Shown here in pieces: positions 45,466 to 57,257 of a DNA stretch of 64,000 nucleotides. Both the position numbers and the translations under genes were made by a program. How positions within the stretch are numbered: the first letter of the stretch is position 1; every line of letters starts with the position of its first letter. This stretch comes from Liolophura sinensis (lineage: Eukaryota; Mollusca; Polyplacophora; Chitonida; Chitonidae), in contig NC_088305.1 in the NCBI RefSeq assembly GCF_032854445.1, forward strand, positions 5,457,606 to 5,521,605. Reading direction: 5' to 3'. The notes beneath the pieces were generated by a model that searched no databases, was not told the DNA's origin, and was given only the letters and a program-made list of their open reading frames with translations.

Positions 45466-48400
45466 CTGCGAAAAATAAAATTTATCAAAAAACGAACGTT
45501 TTTAAAAGATATCTCGTCGCAAATAAGTGTAATGCTTTGTCGTGGGTGGCAAAGCGTTAGAGTGTTTGATTGCGGCATAAAACGCCATTCATACATATAT
45601 GTTAACCATGTCATGTCGCCAATTTTTAAAAAGTTTTAAAGAAGTATTTCTTTAATATGCAGGGATCAAACAGGAGCAACATCAGTGTACTAAATAAAAC
45701 TATACCTACTCCGTTACTGTGACAGTAACAAACAGCTAGGGAACTCCTCTGATGTCCTTACCAATGAAAGCTTACACAGATGAAAAAGATCAACTGTCCT
45801 TAATTAAGTTGATAGTTACCATTATGAAATACTACTTTTTCCAGACTTATTTATTATTCTGTCGTCAGAGAGATTTACAATTACTGAATTCCGTGGCTGA
45901 GGTGGTTAGCGTGCCAGCGCGACGCAGTGATCCAGTAGCCTCTCAGGAATGCAATGTCTGTGAGTTCAACTCCAGCTCATACTGGCTTCCTCTCCGGCCG
46001 TACGTGGGAACGTCTGTCAGCAACCTGCTGATGGTCGTGGGGTTTCAAGCGGCTCTGTCCGGTATCCTCGCACCATAATGCTGGCCGCCGTCGTATAAGT
46101 GAAATATTTTTTGAGTACCCCGTAAAACACCAATCAAATAAATATATAAATAAATCACAGACATTTACAATTATTATTGAACTTACATAAAAACTAATAT
46201 AAAATGGAAAGCTAGAGAACAGCTTATCAAGAATGCTGTTCTCTCCCTTACATGCCTATACCTGTATCTGAACATACTTCGTGAAGAATAGCGCCATACG
46301 CGTTTCGCACCAAAGACGGTAAAACGCTGCAAGCATCTACTTTGAAATAAGCTTAATTGTCTTACCTTATGATCAAAACGAGGCCAACTATGACCAGCAT
46401 TACAACGCCTATCGCTCCCACAACAACTCCGCCAATCCATGCCAAGTTTGAGGGTTTCGCAACGCTGCCCCTGGGGTTTGCTGAAATATTCAAGAATATC
46501 ATGTCTTAATTTCTTTATTTGATTGGTGTTTACGCCGAACTCAAGAATATTTCACTTATACGACCGCGGCTTTCATGTCTTAATTAATGTATTTATTACT
46601 TAGCTAATCATTTTGTGACTTATTTAACTTTTTTATTCCCTATTTCTTGACAACGATGCTCCCGAGAACACAAAATGTGTTACTTGAGAGAAATCATTGA
46701 GTGCAACATACATGCACATGTACAGATTGCATATTAAAATTCAGCCTTCAAACGTTTGACTTCAATAGTTTTGCCAGTACTTGAAAAACTTTGTTTGATT
46801 ATGTTTACTATTGTATATGTGTCCTACGAAAATAGGCAATACCATTTGCGTTTTGTACACTCTTCACAGTGCTACATTTGTTGGTGCCTAAACATATTTC
46901 GGATTCGACTACCTGCAAAACACCATACAGCATCTTGAATTCACTTTCGTGTGTGATTCCTAGTCTACAATAGTGAAATAACAGCGATGATGGCGCCTGT
47001 AACGCTTTAGATTGAACACAGATGCTCAAAGATTGAGAAAATCCAAGACATTAGCCATGGAATAATGTCTCGTACTGGCCAATTTCTCTACCCTACCTCT
47101 TCCAACACACCTGTCCGTTGGCATTGGTGAACGACGAAAACGCAAAGAGGTGTGTCCAGTAACAAGATTGAGGGTATCCTGATGTACATGTAGCCGTTTT
47201 CAAATAAATTTCGTCATTTCGTCCCTATTTTACACAGCACAACAGTCAACCCATCAAAATAATCCCCAGTACACAAGAGTGTACAGACCATATCAAGACT
47301 ATACACGAATTAAATCGTTTGTAATTGTATGTCATTATTTTCTAAGACACTGGCAAGGTTAAGAACATGTAGGATGCTGTAAAATGTGAACTTAATGACA
47401 CAGATTATCACGTGAAACAAGTCTTGTGCGTCCGTCTTGGGCACGCTACATACATTTTTGGAAACTTCTGACAATAACAATGTCAAATTAATCGTTCCAA
47501 GTTTACGGTTTATGAAAACAAGTGTATTTTACGAGACATAACACAAGAATACCCTTGAATAAGCAGTTGTGTTCAAAAGATACACAAGACTATATGTGTG
47601 TACTACATGTACACATTAACCGTAATAAATTTGCACAAGTGTACAAAACGATACACATTAGGCTTTTTTAGAGTTAACATCTGTACTATGTCATCTTTAT
47701 TTACTATAGGTGTACATGTACTAACCAAGGCACTCGCCAGATGGCGACAGTGTGAAATTCTCGGCACACACACATGCGTACTCATTTCTTTCACCTTTGG
47801 AGCACGCTGTGCCTTTAGGACATTCCAGTTTTGAAAGGCTACAGGTCTCTGAAAAGAAATTGGTTTATGGGTTGAAGAAAGTGTATTGGCCTGAATAAAC
47901 CACGGAAGTTCGACAGGTACCTGACAAACCTATTGTTTTAAGACGTAGCCGAAAACTGATTTTTGAGCTTAACTTTTAAATTAACTATGAACGCAATGAA
48001 TTTTAGGCATGGCATACTTATTCAAGCGTGACCAAGGCTGCAGAGTTTAACCCAGGGAACCTTGTCTCCACTGTGAGCCAGTCAGCGTCGATTCTGTATT
48101 CTTTCAAATACAGACAACTGTTTAGATTGTACAGAGAGCTATAGGTTACACAACCGCAATTCAACCGAGTCCAAGATATGGAGTCGGAATGAAGGGAAGG
48201 GCATACATTGAATGCTAACACCACAGGACAATGCTAACACCAGGTGGGCAAGGCATGTGATCAATTTTTGATAATTTTTGTGTGAATATGTACTCATTTG
48301 AAACACGCATGAATTTTGTTTAACTGAGCAAAAAGTGGTGGATTTGCTGACCACTCACAAACCCCACTCAGTAACCTAAAACCATGGTGACTGGAGGCCA

Positions 48401-50528
48401 TGACCTCATTCCCATCAGCTGTAAATGAAAAAACTTGTTGGTCTACCTATTGTGTTATTTTGATTTGTTGTGTCAACATAGCTGGCTGTGTGTCAACTAA
48501 ACACGGGTAAATCACTATCCCATTTGAAAGTTTGACAACATAGCTTTTTCACTCTGAACTTAGGGGATCTTAATGAATGGGTCATACTGATTGTGATGTC
48601 GTGGTTCGATGTGTGGCATGCCGCTACCTAAAATGGAATAATTAAAATGAATAATAAAATATAATAGAAATAATAATCAGATGGAACTAGAAATGTGTAC
48701 CTGTATAGCACAATGTTTTAATTCATCTGGAGAACAGAGTATTTTTACGTTACAACTTACCCCTGCAATGTTTTTCGCCTGTTTCCGACACAACCCGTTT
48801 CCATCCTTCAATACACACACATATGCCTTTTCTGCCGGTGGTTAATACCACCTCTTCATTGTTACCACAGTTTGGGGACGGAAGAACTTCTAAATGTGGA
48901 TCAAAATAAAAGAAAAACATACATAGGTAGCTAAAGGGAGTAAATACTCCAGTATATGGTGAAAACAGGCAAAAATGGACATCGTGACAAATTGTTTTGA
49001 TGGGGCGCTTTCACTGTGAGGAGTGTCTGAAAATTGCAGTCGTGGAAAGTTAGAGGCAAAGCCAAAAAGAAAAGAAAAAACAGCAAAAACTGGTTAGAAA
49101 AGGTGAGTTTATATTGTCGACCACTATATAGCAAATATACACTAAAATGGTGGGGGGGGGGGGGGCGGCTTTGGGGAGGGTGAGCCGTGTTATCGCTTCC
49201 TGTATTATTAGACTCAGTACTGAAACCCTTTAGAATGATCGTTTCACAGACTCAGTGTCAACACTTCTTAATTATTTCAACGGCCAATGGAATGTTTACT
49301 TAGCTTACAAATGCCCAAGACGCTAGTCTTAGCTGACAAATCCTCACGACGCTGGTCTTAGCTTATAAAATCCCCACGACCCTGGTCTTAGCTTCTCATA
49401 TCAAATATAATTAAGACATGCAGCATAGAGAGAACCGGAGCAGCGACGAGAGTGTGATAACTGGCAAATGGTCACACGTAACGGGTAAAATACAGCCTCT
49501 TGTCAATTTACCTCACTTACGGTTTTATTCCTCCTCTTCATATAAATGCATAAATAGTAGAAAATTACATACTCCTTAGCACCATGGCTTAAGCAGAATT
49601 AAGTAAAAAAATGCAGTGACGTTACTTGCAAGTTATTAAACGTTACTAGTCTAGAACTACCACATACTGTGTTGCCATCACGTTTAACATACAATGACAT
49701 TAAGACAATGCAAAGGTACCAGGCCTCGGGGATGTTTAGTCTACCAGCAGAATTGCTCCCGTCACTTACGTCCTTTAATACCCCACTGTGAACATGCTCT
49801 TCCACAAAAGTCGAAAAGCACAGAAAATGTCAAGGAAGTTTAAAAAAAAAGTTTGACAGTTGTGTTAGAAACCCAAACAGTATAACAAATGTAAAAGAGC
49901 ACACCATTTCACACAGGTAAAAAACACACAGGTGAAAGTGTCACAAAAATGTATAAAGCACGGAAAATAATTGTCTAAAAAATGTTGCCTAAAAATATCT
50001 GAGATAAATGCTGCCCTTCTTAGAATTAAACACATTCTTTCCCGTTTCCAGGGCAACAAATCCACGACATTTAAAAAGAGGTAAGTTGTGTTTCAGAACA
50101 TAATTTTTAATCCTCTCCACCCCAGTTCTTATCTAATTCTTTTATTCCTCTTGTTTCATGCCACGAACTGTGTATACATTTCGTTTTGGTTGTTGCTATA
50201 TTTTATTGTATTTTTTGACGCATACGTCATGTTGTCACCGACAGTTTCTAATACATAGTTGAGTCAGTTTATACATGAAAACAGAATGATCAGGGACGAA
50301 TATAGCTATAAGTAATCAATAAGATACCATAACTTATACCATAAATTATCACTAAAAGTGAGCACGACTCATTATGGCAATACTTCTTAAATGTTCCGGC
50401 ATAAACTAAATTAAAGGTTATTGTAAAACTTTTATAAATCATAACCATAAAATATACTCACTTTCCATGCCTACCACAATAACCAGACAAATTGCCACGT
50501 ACACAGTGGTGGTGACGAGACACGTCAT
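44964..50528 (-). CDS. Small EGF-domain type I membrane protein, 311 residues (paralogue 2)
   Basis: Five minus-strand exons, 50528-50462, 48889-48761, 47848-47726, 46480-46366 and 45465-44964, total 936 nt in one frame. Layout: signal peptide 1-20 or so (MTCLVTTTVYVAICLVIVVG), four-cysteine module 24-65 (Cys30, 46, 48, 64), EGF-like domain 67-106 (Cys68, 75, 81, 91, 93, 105), a 12-residue stalk, TM helix about 119-144 rich in Gly (IGGVVVGAIGVV), stop-transfer RYRRKK, and a 160-residue polar cytoplasmic tail. It is a tandem paralogue of the gene at 32915-43107 but has an extra exon and an unrelated, much longer tail containing scattered tyrosines (EYGV, WYLK). An upstream in-frame ATG at 50648 exists, but its context is weaker and it would bury the signal peptide. 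The function is unknown; a cell-surface recognition or adhesion role is inference only. Confidence 0.82.
45887..46156 (+). repeat. SINE family A, full-length copy
   Basis: This is one of the best copies. The head GTGGCTGAGGTGGTTAGCG with box B GTGAGTTCAACTCC is followed by the whole body and an AATAAATATATAAATAAAT tail. It sits in intron 4 of paralogue 2, opposite to the gene. Confidence 0.88.
46366..46480 (-). CDS. Paralogue 2 exon 4: stalk and transmembrane helix
   Basis: The acceptor is GAATATTTCAG and the donor is AG|GTAAGA. The exon is 115 nt, phase 1 in and phase 2 out. After the junction Ala it encodes NPRGSVAKPSNLAW then IGGVVVGAIGVVMLVIVGLV, a clear membrane-spanning segment with small-residue motifs. 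The tail is on the next exon, whereas in paralogue 1 the TM and tail share one exon. Confidence 0.85.
46508..46570 (-). repeat. SINE family A, 3' end fragment
   Basis: TTTATTTGATTGGTGTTTACG and CAAGAATATTTCACTTATACG are present, close to the acceptor of exon 4. Confidence 0.65.
46670..47349. repeat. Direct repeat, copy 2 (intron 3 of paralogue 2)
   Basis: It is the same-orientation partner of 44242-44938. The copies end at the shared TTTTCTAAGACA. Homologous short open frames in both copies (46808-47029 and 44381-44593) differ mostly by amino-acid-changing substitutions, so I take the repeat as noncoding. Confidence 0.9.
47726..47848 (-). CDS. Paralogue 2 exon 3: EGF-like domain
   Basis: The acceptor is TTTCTTTTCAG and the donor is G|GTTAGT. 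The exon is 123 nt, phase 1 on both sides. The six-cysteine spacing is identical to paralogue 1, with NEYACVC and a C-terminal PSGECL. Confidence 0.88.
48761..48889 (-). CDS. Paralogue 2 exon 2: four-cysteine module
   Basis: The acceptor is a T-rich tract ending CCACATTTAG and the donor is AGGG|GTAAGT. The exon is 129 nt, phase 1 on both sides. It encodes VLPSPNCGNN...RKGICVCIEGWKR...KHCR. The invariant core shared with paralogue 1 is KGICVC-x2-GW. Confidence 0.85.
49149..49185 (+). other. G-rich tract
   Basis: A run of about 15 G is followed by further GGGG and GGG runs. It lies in intron 1 of paralogue 2. Confidence 0.7.
49424..49595 (-). repeat. Interspersed repeat family B copy
   Basis: On the minus strand it carries the GCCATGGTGCTAAGG, CCGTAAGTGAGGTAAATTGA and TTTGCCAGTTATCACACTC blocks. 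Confidence 0.6.
50462..50528 (-). CDS. Paralogue 2 exon 1: signal peptide
   Basis: ATG follows GAAAAA (A at -3). It encodes MTCLVTTTVYVAICLVIVVG then Met-Glu. The donor is A|GTGAGT, phase 1, matching exon 2. No convincing TATA box was seen upstream. Confidence 0.75.
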
Positions 50529-52204
50529 TTTTTCAAGTAGCAAATGTTTGGGTTTAGAATGCAGAGAACTCCAATCCACAACCTCTGGTAGCGGAATCGT
50601 ACCGTCCGCTATAGGTATAAGAGAAAATGTCCAAAGCACGAAGCCCATGAATCAAGTAACTACGTCAGAATAAGAAGGGCCTTACACTGAACATATAAGT
50701 ATTACAGCTATCACAATAGCTGCAATCCAGGATTGGTTACTGTCAAAACCAGGAAGTAGGCAAGGGGAAAGTTTCTGTGATGGATGAGACGATTTCATTG
50801 CTCGGGTTAGATTAGCTTTGGTGGCAATTGTTAGAAGTAACAGTGTTAGTTAATGTTCTAGATAAACGCACGAAACACAAATGTTAAAAGTTCTATTTCT
50901 GGATAGGTCACCTCAGCAGCTAAAGTACGTTCTAGTTATATCTGAATTTACTGACACAAGAGAACCACCGCTTGAAATGAATAGTTGTCAAATGTGTTAA
51001 ATCTCAACAAAAAAAAGACTTTGTTAAATTTTAAAAAATGGGTCGAATGAGTATTCTGTTATTGAGCAGATTATTCTGTTATTGAGCAGACTATTCTGTC
51101 ATTGAGCAGATTATTCTGTTTAATATGGCACCAATACTATATTAATACAATATAAGACTGTGAACAATTGGACGACTAGTATACACTTGAGCAACGTTTC
51201 ACCTGGTCTGGACGTCAGAGTATTCCGGGCAAAGACAACACTAATGTGAAGTATATGTCAGATGAAAGACCATTAAACACCGTATACAAAAATAGTTGGA
51301 TTTAGTATTTTTCGAATTTTTCAACCCAGTAAAACGCAACCCAGGAACACGCATTTGAAACTTGGAATTCTACAGTGGCTTTATCTAACCATATCGGGAC
51401 CAGTGACGTCACATCATGTTTTTGTCACTTACCACACACAGCCCGCTAGATTTCATCATTCGAGATGCATGTACTTACACATCTATAAATCCATGTGCCC
51501 AAATGGACCTATAAATGAACAAATGAACAAACATATAGATGGCACGGATTATACCTCCTGAGTCATTCCAACCACAGCACAATCTGATGCTTTAAAACCA
51601 TTATGCTCGGTTGGAAAGATTAAAACAAACACATGGGTTTAATGGTCTTTTTCATCGAATATATACTTCACTTTACCGATTTTTTTTTTGGCCTTTACGT
51701 GCAATACAAGCAGGAAGTGACGTCGGGTTCTGTCTCTCTCATATGCCACGACAACGTGTATGTCCCTAAATTTGTCCTGTATTTAACTCTGGAGTGACGT
51801 CATTGCCTGTGACGAGCAACCGATAGTTTTTAAGTTAGAAATCTGAAGATGCCTCAGTCCTTGACAATGACTTGCACACATTCCTATATAAACCTACCTG
51901 GTTCAAATTTCGAGTTCTGAAAAGAGAAAAGCTGAATGTTCTATTTGCTTTTGCTGGGTGGTGCATAGTTTCGCTTTTTTTTTTCAACTCCATGTTTGAT
52001 GTACACTTGTCTGTAGTAAGTCAAGACCATCGAGCTGTTAAAGTGAAGGGATAGGGAATAAATGTAGAGGCCTATTTCCCCAGAATCATTTTTATCTTAA
52101 ATAAAAATAACCTATATTCTCATGTATATTCTTTACATAACATCATTTTCTTCGGATTCAGTGTGTTGGGTGTATAATATAATGTTGACCCAGAAATGGC
52201 CATA
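50529..52204. other. Upstream flank of paralogue 2
   Basis: It holds a 20-bp tandem repeat at 51050-51120 and otherwise no recognised gene or repeat. A TGACGTA motif on the minus strand near 50660 is a possible CRE-like site. Confidence 0.35.
51050..51120. repeat. 20-bp tandem repeat, about 3.5 units
   Basis: The unit TATTCTGTTATTGAGCAGAT recurs with one or two substitutions. Confidence 0.85.
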
Positions 52205-52545
52205 CATTTCTTTATTTATTTATTTAACAGGTAGGTGGTCAGTTTTACGAGTGGAGAAAAGGGGAGTATGCCCAGATAAACCACTGACTTTTGACAAGCT
52301 ACTGACGAACTTTCGGTGGAAAGTAAGATGTCATCAAGGGAGGTTTGACTTCTCAAACCGTCTCACGAACATTGTCGGCCGTTTATCTTCACCAAGGCCT
52401 TAAAAACAGTGAGAGCGGCATTTCTACAAATTCTTTGTCCAAGAAGCACACAACTGCTTAAATTCACAGCGAACACGTTTGTGGGAGGCTCCTAGATCTT
52501 TCTTCTGCGCTATCACGCTTAACAAAATGCTGACGATGCCCCACC
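52205..52545 (-). repeat. SINE family F, near full-length copy
   Basis: A TTTATTTATTTATTTAACAG tail at the left, an ACAAGCTACTGACGAACTTT body, and a head-like right end with GCGAACACGTTTGTGGGAGG and CGCTATCACGCTTAAC are present. Confidence 0.55.
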
Positions 52546-52749
52546 GAGTCAAAATGATTCGACGGGCCAACTACGGTGGTGCGTTAGGGACAGTTTATCA
52601 GTTGTTATAATTAGAGTAAACTTCTTTTCAGTTTGAATTCTCTCACAAGTAGAAATTGTTATCATACAGGTTGAACATAAGTTAGTTTAAAAAGTGGCTT
52701 AGGTAATAGTATTATCCTTATTTGAGATTTACCCTTTCGTGGTACATCA

Positions 52750-55700
52750 GAGAGTATAGGTCTGACTATCTTTATGTATGATCAGCTAAGAGAGAATAGT
52801 TCTGACTATCTTTATGTATGATCAGCTAAGAGAGTATAGTTCTGACTATCTTTATGTATGATCAGCTAAGGGAGTATAGTTCTGACTATCTTTATGTATG
52901 ATCAGCTAAGAGAGTATAGTTCTGACTATCTTTATGTATGATCAGCTAAGAGAGTATAGTTCTGACTATCTTTATGTATGATCAGCTAAGAGAGTATAGT
53001 TCTGGCTATCTTTATGTATGATCAGCTAAGAGAGTATAGTTCTGACTATCTTTATGTATGATCAGATAAGAGAGTATAGTTCTGACTATCTTTATGTATG
53101 ATCAGCTAAGGGAGTATAGTTCTGTCTATCTTTATGTATGATCAGATAAGAGAGTATAGTTCTGACTATCTTTATGTATGATCAGCTAAGGGAGTATAGT
53201 TCTGTCTATCTTTATGTATGATCAGCTAAGAGAGTATAGTTCTGACTATCTTTATGTATGATCAGCTAAGAGACTATAGTTCTGACTATCTATATGTATG
53301 ATCAGATAAGAGAGTATAGTTCTGACTATCTTTATGTATGATCAGCTAAGGGAGTATAGTTCTGTCTATCTTTATGTATGATCAGATAAGAGAGTATAGT
53401 TCTGACTATCTTTATGTATGATCAGCTAAGGGAGTATAGTTCTGTCTATCTTTATGTATGATCAGATAAGAGAGTATAGTTCTGACTATCTTTATGTATG
53501 ATCAGCTAAGAGAGTATAGTTCTGACTATCTTTATGTATGATCAGCTAAGAGAGTACAGTTCTGACTATCTTTATGTATGATCAGCTCAGAGAGTATAGT
53601 TCTGACTATCTTTATGTATGATCAGCTAAGAGAGTATAGTTCTGACTATCTTTATGTATGATCAGCTAAGAGAGTATAGTTCTGATTATCTTTATGTATG
53701 ATCAGATAAGAGAGTATAGTTCTGACTATCTTTATGTATGATCAGCTAAGGGAGTATAGTTCTGTCTATCTTTATGTATGATCAGATAAGAGAGTATAGT
53801 TCTGTCTATCTTTATGTATGATCAGATAAGAGAGTATAGTTCTGACTATCTTTATGTATGATCAGCTAAGGGAGTATAGTTCTGTCTATCTTTATGTATG
53901 ATCAGCTAAGAGAGTATAGTTCTGACTATCTTTATGTATGATCAGCTAAGGGAGTATAGTTCTGACTATCTTTATGTATGATCAGCTCAGAGAGTATAGT
54001 TCTGACCATCTTTATGTATGATCAGCTAAGAGAGTATAGTTCTGACTATCTTTATGTATGATCAGCTAAGGGAGTATAGTTCTGACTATCTTTATGTATG
54101 ATCAGCTAAGAGAGTATAGTTCTGACTATCTTTATGTATGATCAGCTAAGGGAGTATAGTTCTGTCTATCTTTATGTATGATCAGATAAGAGAGTATAGT
54201 TCTGACTATCTTTATGTATGATCAGATAAGAGAGTATAGTTCTGACTATCTTTATGTATGATCAGCTAAGGGAGTATAGTTCTGTCTATCTTTATGTATG
54301 ATCAGATAAGAGAGTATAGTTCTGACTATCTTTATGTATGATCAGCTAAGAGAGTATAGTTCTGACTATCTTTATGTATGGTCAGCTAAGAGAGTATAGT
54401 TCTGACTATCTTTATGTATGATCAGATAAGAGAGTATAGTTCTGACTATCTTTATGTATGATCAGCTAAGAGAGTATAGTTCTGACTATCTTTATGTATG
54501 ATCAGCTAAGGGAGTATAGTTCTGACTATCTTTATGTATGATCAGCTAAGAGAGTATAGTTCTGACTATCTTTATGTATGATCAGCTAAGGGAGTATAGT
54601 TCTGTCTATCTTTATGTATGATCAGATAAGAGAGTATAGTTCTGACTATCTTTATGTATGATCAGCTAAGAGAGTATAGTTCTGACTATCTTTATGTATG
54701 ATCAGCTAAGAGAGTATAGTTCTGACTATCTTTATGTATGATCAGCTAAGGGAGTATAGTTCTGACTATCTTTATGTATGATCAGCTAAGAGAGTATAGT
54801 TCTGACTATCTTTATGTATGATCAGCTAAGAGAGTATAGTTCTGACTATCTTTATGTATGATCAGCTAGGGGAGTGTAGTTCTGACTATCTTTATTTATA
54901 ATCAGCTAAGAAAGTATAGTTCTGACTATCTTTATGTATGATCAGCTAAGAGACTATAGTTCTGACTATCTTTATGTATGATCATCTAAGAGAGTATAGT
55001 TCTGTCTATCTTTATGTATGATCAGCTAAGAGAGTATAGTTCTGACTATCTTTATGTATGATCAGCTAAGAGAGTATAGTTCTGTCTATCTTTATGTATG
55101 ATCAGCTCAGAGAGTGTAGTTCTGACTATCTTTATGTATGATCAGCTAAGGGAGTATAGTTCTGACTATCTTTATGTATGATCAGCTAAGGGAGTGTAGT
55201 TCTGACTATCTTTATGTATGATCAGCTAAGGGAGTATAGTTCTGACTATCTTTATGTATGATCAGCTAAGGGAGTATAGTTCTGACTATCTTTATGTATG
55301 ATCAGCTAAGGGAGTGCAGCTCTGACTATCTTTATGTATGATCAGCTAAGAGAGTATAGTTCTGACTATCTTTATGTATGATCAGCTAAGAGAGTATAGT
55401 TCTGTCTATCTTTATGTATGATCAGCGAAGAGAGTATAGTTCTGTCTATCTTTATGTATGATCAGCTAAGGGAGTATAGTTCTGACTATCTTTATGTATG
55501 ATCAGCTAAGGGAGTGTAGTTCTGACTATCTTTATGTATGATCAGCTAAGAGAGTATAGTTCTGTCTATCTTTATGTATGATCAGCTAAGAGAGTATAGT
55601 TCTGACTATCTTTATGTATGATCAGCTAAGGGAGTATAGTTCTGACTATCTTTATGTATGATCAGCTAAGAGAGTATAGTTCTGACTATCTTTATGTGTG

Positions 55701-56880
55701 ATCAGCTAAGAGAGTATAGTTCTGACTATCTTTATGTATGATCAGCTAAGGGAGTGTAGTTCTGACTATCTTTATGTATGATCAGCTCAGAGAGTGTAGT
55801 TCTGACTATCTTTATGTATGATCAGCTAAGAGAGTATAGTTCTGACTATCTTTATGCATGATCAGCTAAGAGAGTATAGTTCTGTCTATCTTTATGTATG
55901 ATCAGCTCAGAGAGTATAGTTCTGACTATCTTTATGCATGATCAGCTAAGGGAGTATAGTTCTGACTATCTTTATGTATGATCAGCTAGGGGAGTATAGT
56001 TCTGACTATCTTTATGTATGATCAGCTCAGAGAGTATAGTTCTGACTATCTTTATGTATGAACAGCTCAGAGAGTATAGTTCTGTCTATCTTTATGTATG
56101 ATCAGCTCAGAGAGTATAGTTCTGACTATCTTTATGTATGATCAGCTAAGGGAGTATAGTTCTGACTATATTTATGTATGATCAGCTAAGGGAGTATAGT
56201 TCTAACTGTCTTTATGTATGATCAGCTAAGAGAGTATAGTTCTGACTATCTTTATGTATGATCAGCTAGGGGAGTGTAGTTCTGACTATCTTTATGTATG
56301 ATCAGCTAAGAGAGTATAGTTCTGGCTATCTTTATGTATGATCAGCTAAGGGAGTGTAGTTCTGACTATCTTTATGTATGATCAGCTAAGAGAGTATAGT
56401 TCTGACTATCTTTATGTATGATCAGCTAAGGGAGTGTAGTTCTGACTATCTTTATGCGTGATCAGCTAAGAGAGTATAGTTCTGATTATCTTTATGTATG
56501 ATCAGCTAAGAGAGTATAGTTCTGTCTATCTTTATGTATGATCAGCTAAGAGAGTATAGTTCTGACTATCTTTATGTATGGTCAGCTAAGAGAGTATAGT
56601 TCTGACTATCTTTATGTATGACCAGCTCAGAGAGTATAGTTCTGACTATATTTATGTATGATCTGCTAAGGGAGTTTAGTTCTGACTATCTTTATGTATG
56701 ATCAGCTAAGAGAGTATAGTTCTGACTATCTATATGTATGATCAGCTAAGGGAGTATAGTTCTGATTATCTTTATGTATGATCAGCTAAGGGAATATAGT
56801 TCTGACTATCTTTATGTATGATCGGCTAAGGGAGTATAGTTCTGACTATTTTTATGTATGATCAGCTAAGGGAGTATATA
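52750..56880. repeat. 40-bp satellite, about 103 units
   Basis: The unit is ATCAGCTAAGAGAGTATAGT followed by TCTGACTATCTTTATGTATG. The register stays constant from 52801 to 56860: positions 120 nt apart always carry the same unit base, so no net indel is visible. Variants include AGATAAG, GGGAG, GTGTAGT, CTGTCTATC and AGCTCAG. No open frame or gene is embedded. Confidence 0.97.
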
Positions 56881-57257
56881 TGATATAAGATCATCAGAGG
56901 ACTGAAGCGCACTCGCTGTAATATGTACGCCTCGGCTACCTTCCATCTAGTGACAGACCTGTTGGGCGAAAGTTGCCCAACTCTCAAGTCATTGGTTCGA
57001 AACCATACATCTTAGCCAATTTTCAGACGCGAATCTGTTCTATCTCCGCCATCTGCAAGGTTTAAACAAGTGTAATACTGTTTACCAAGTCGTACTTCCA
57101 TTCATTTCATAATAGTCCAAAATCTGTGAAGAAATTCAAATGTTAAAATGGTAAATGGGGGTTCCAGAACCCCAGCCATATACACAATAAAATCTCATTA
57201 AATACACCTTCATCAGATCCTTATCGGCCTACTACACGAGTTCACAACCCTTATCAC
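56881..57257. other. Flank of the 40-bp satellite
   Basis: A tRNA-like box B complement or relic (TCATTGGTTCGAAACC) lies near 56985. Nothing else is recognised. Confidence 0.35.

Noticed and set aside
44381-47029. Homologous short minus frames in the two direct-repeat copies
   Set aside because: The frames are alike only because the DNA is duplicated. Differences between the copies are mostly amino-acid changing, so there is no sign of purifying selection.
50528-50648. Upstream in-frame ATG extending paralogue 2 by 40 residues
   Set aside because: Its context is weaker, with T at -3. Using it would place the hydrophobic signal far from the N-terminus, so the ATG at 50526-50528 is preferred.
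34648-56880. Regular arrays that could be mistaken for CRISPR
   Set aside because: The 71-, 119- and 40-bp units are contiguous with no unique spacers, in a eukaryotic intron-rich setting. They are minisatellites.
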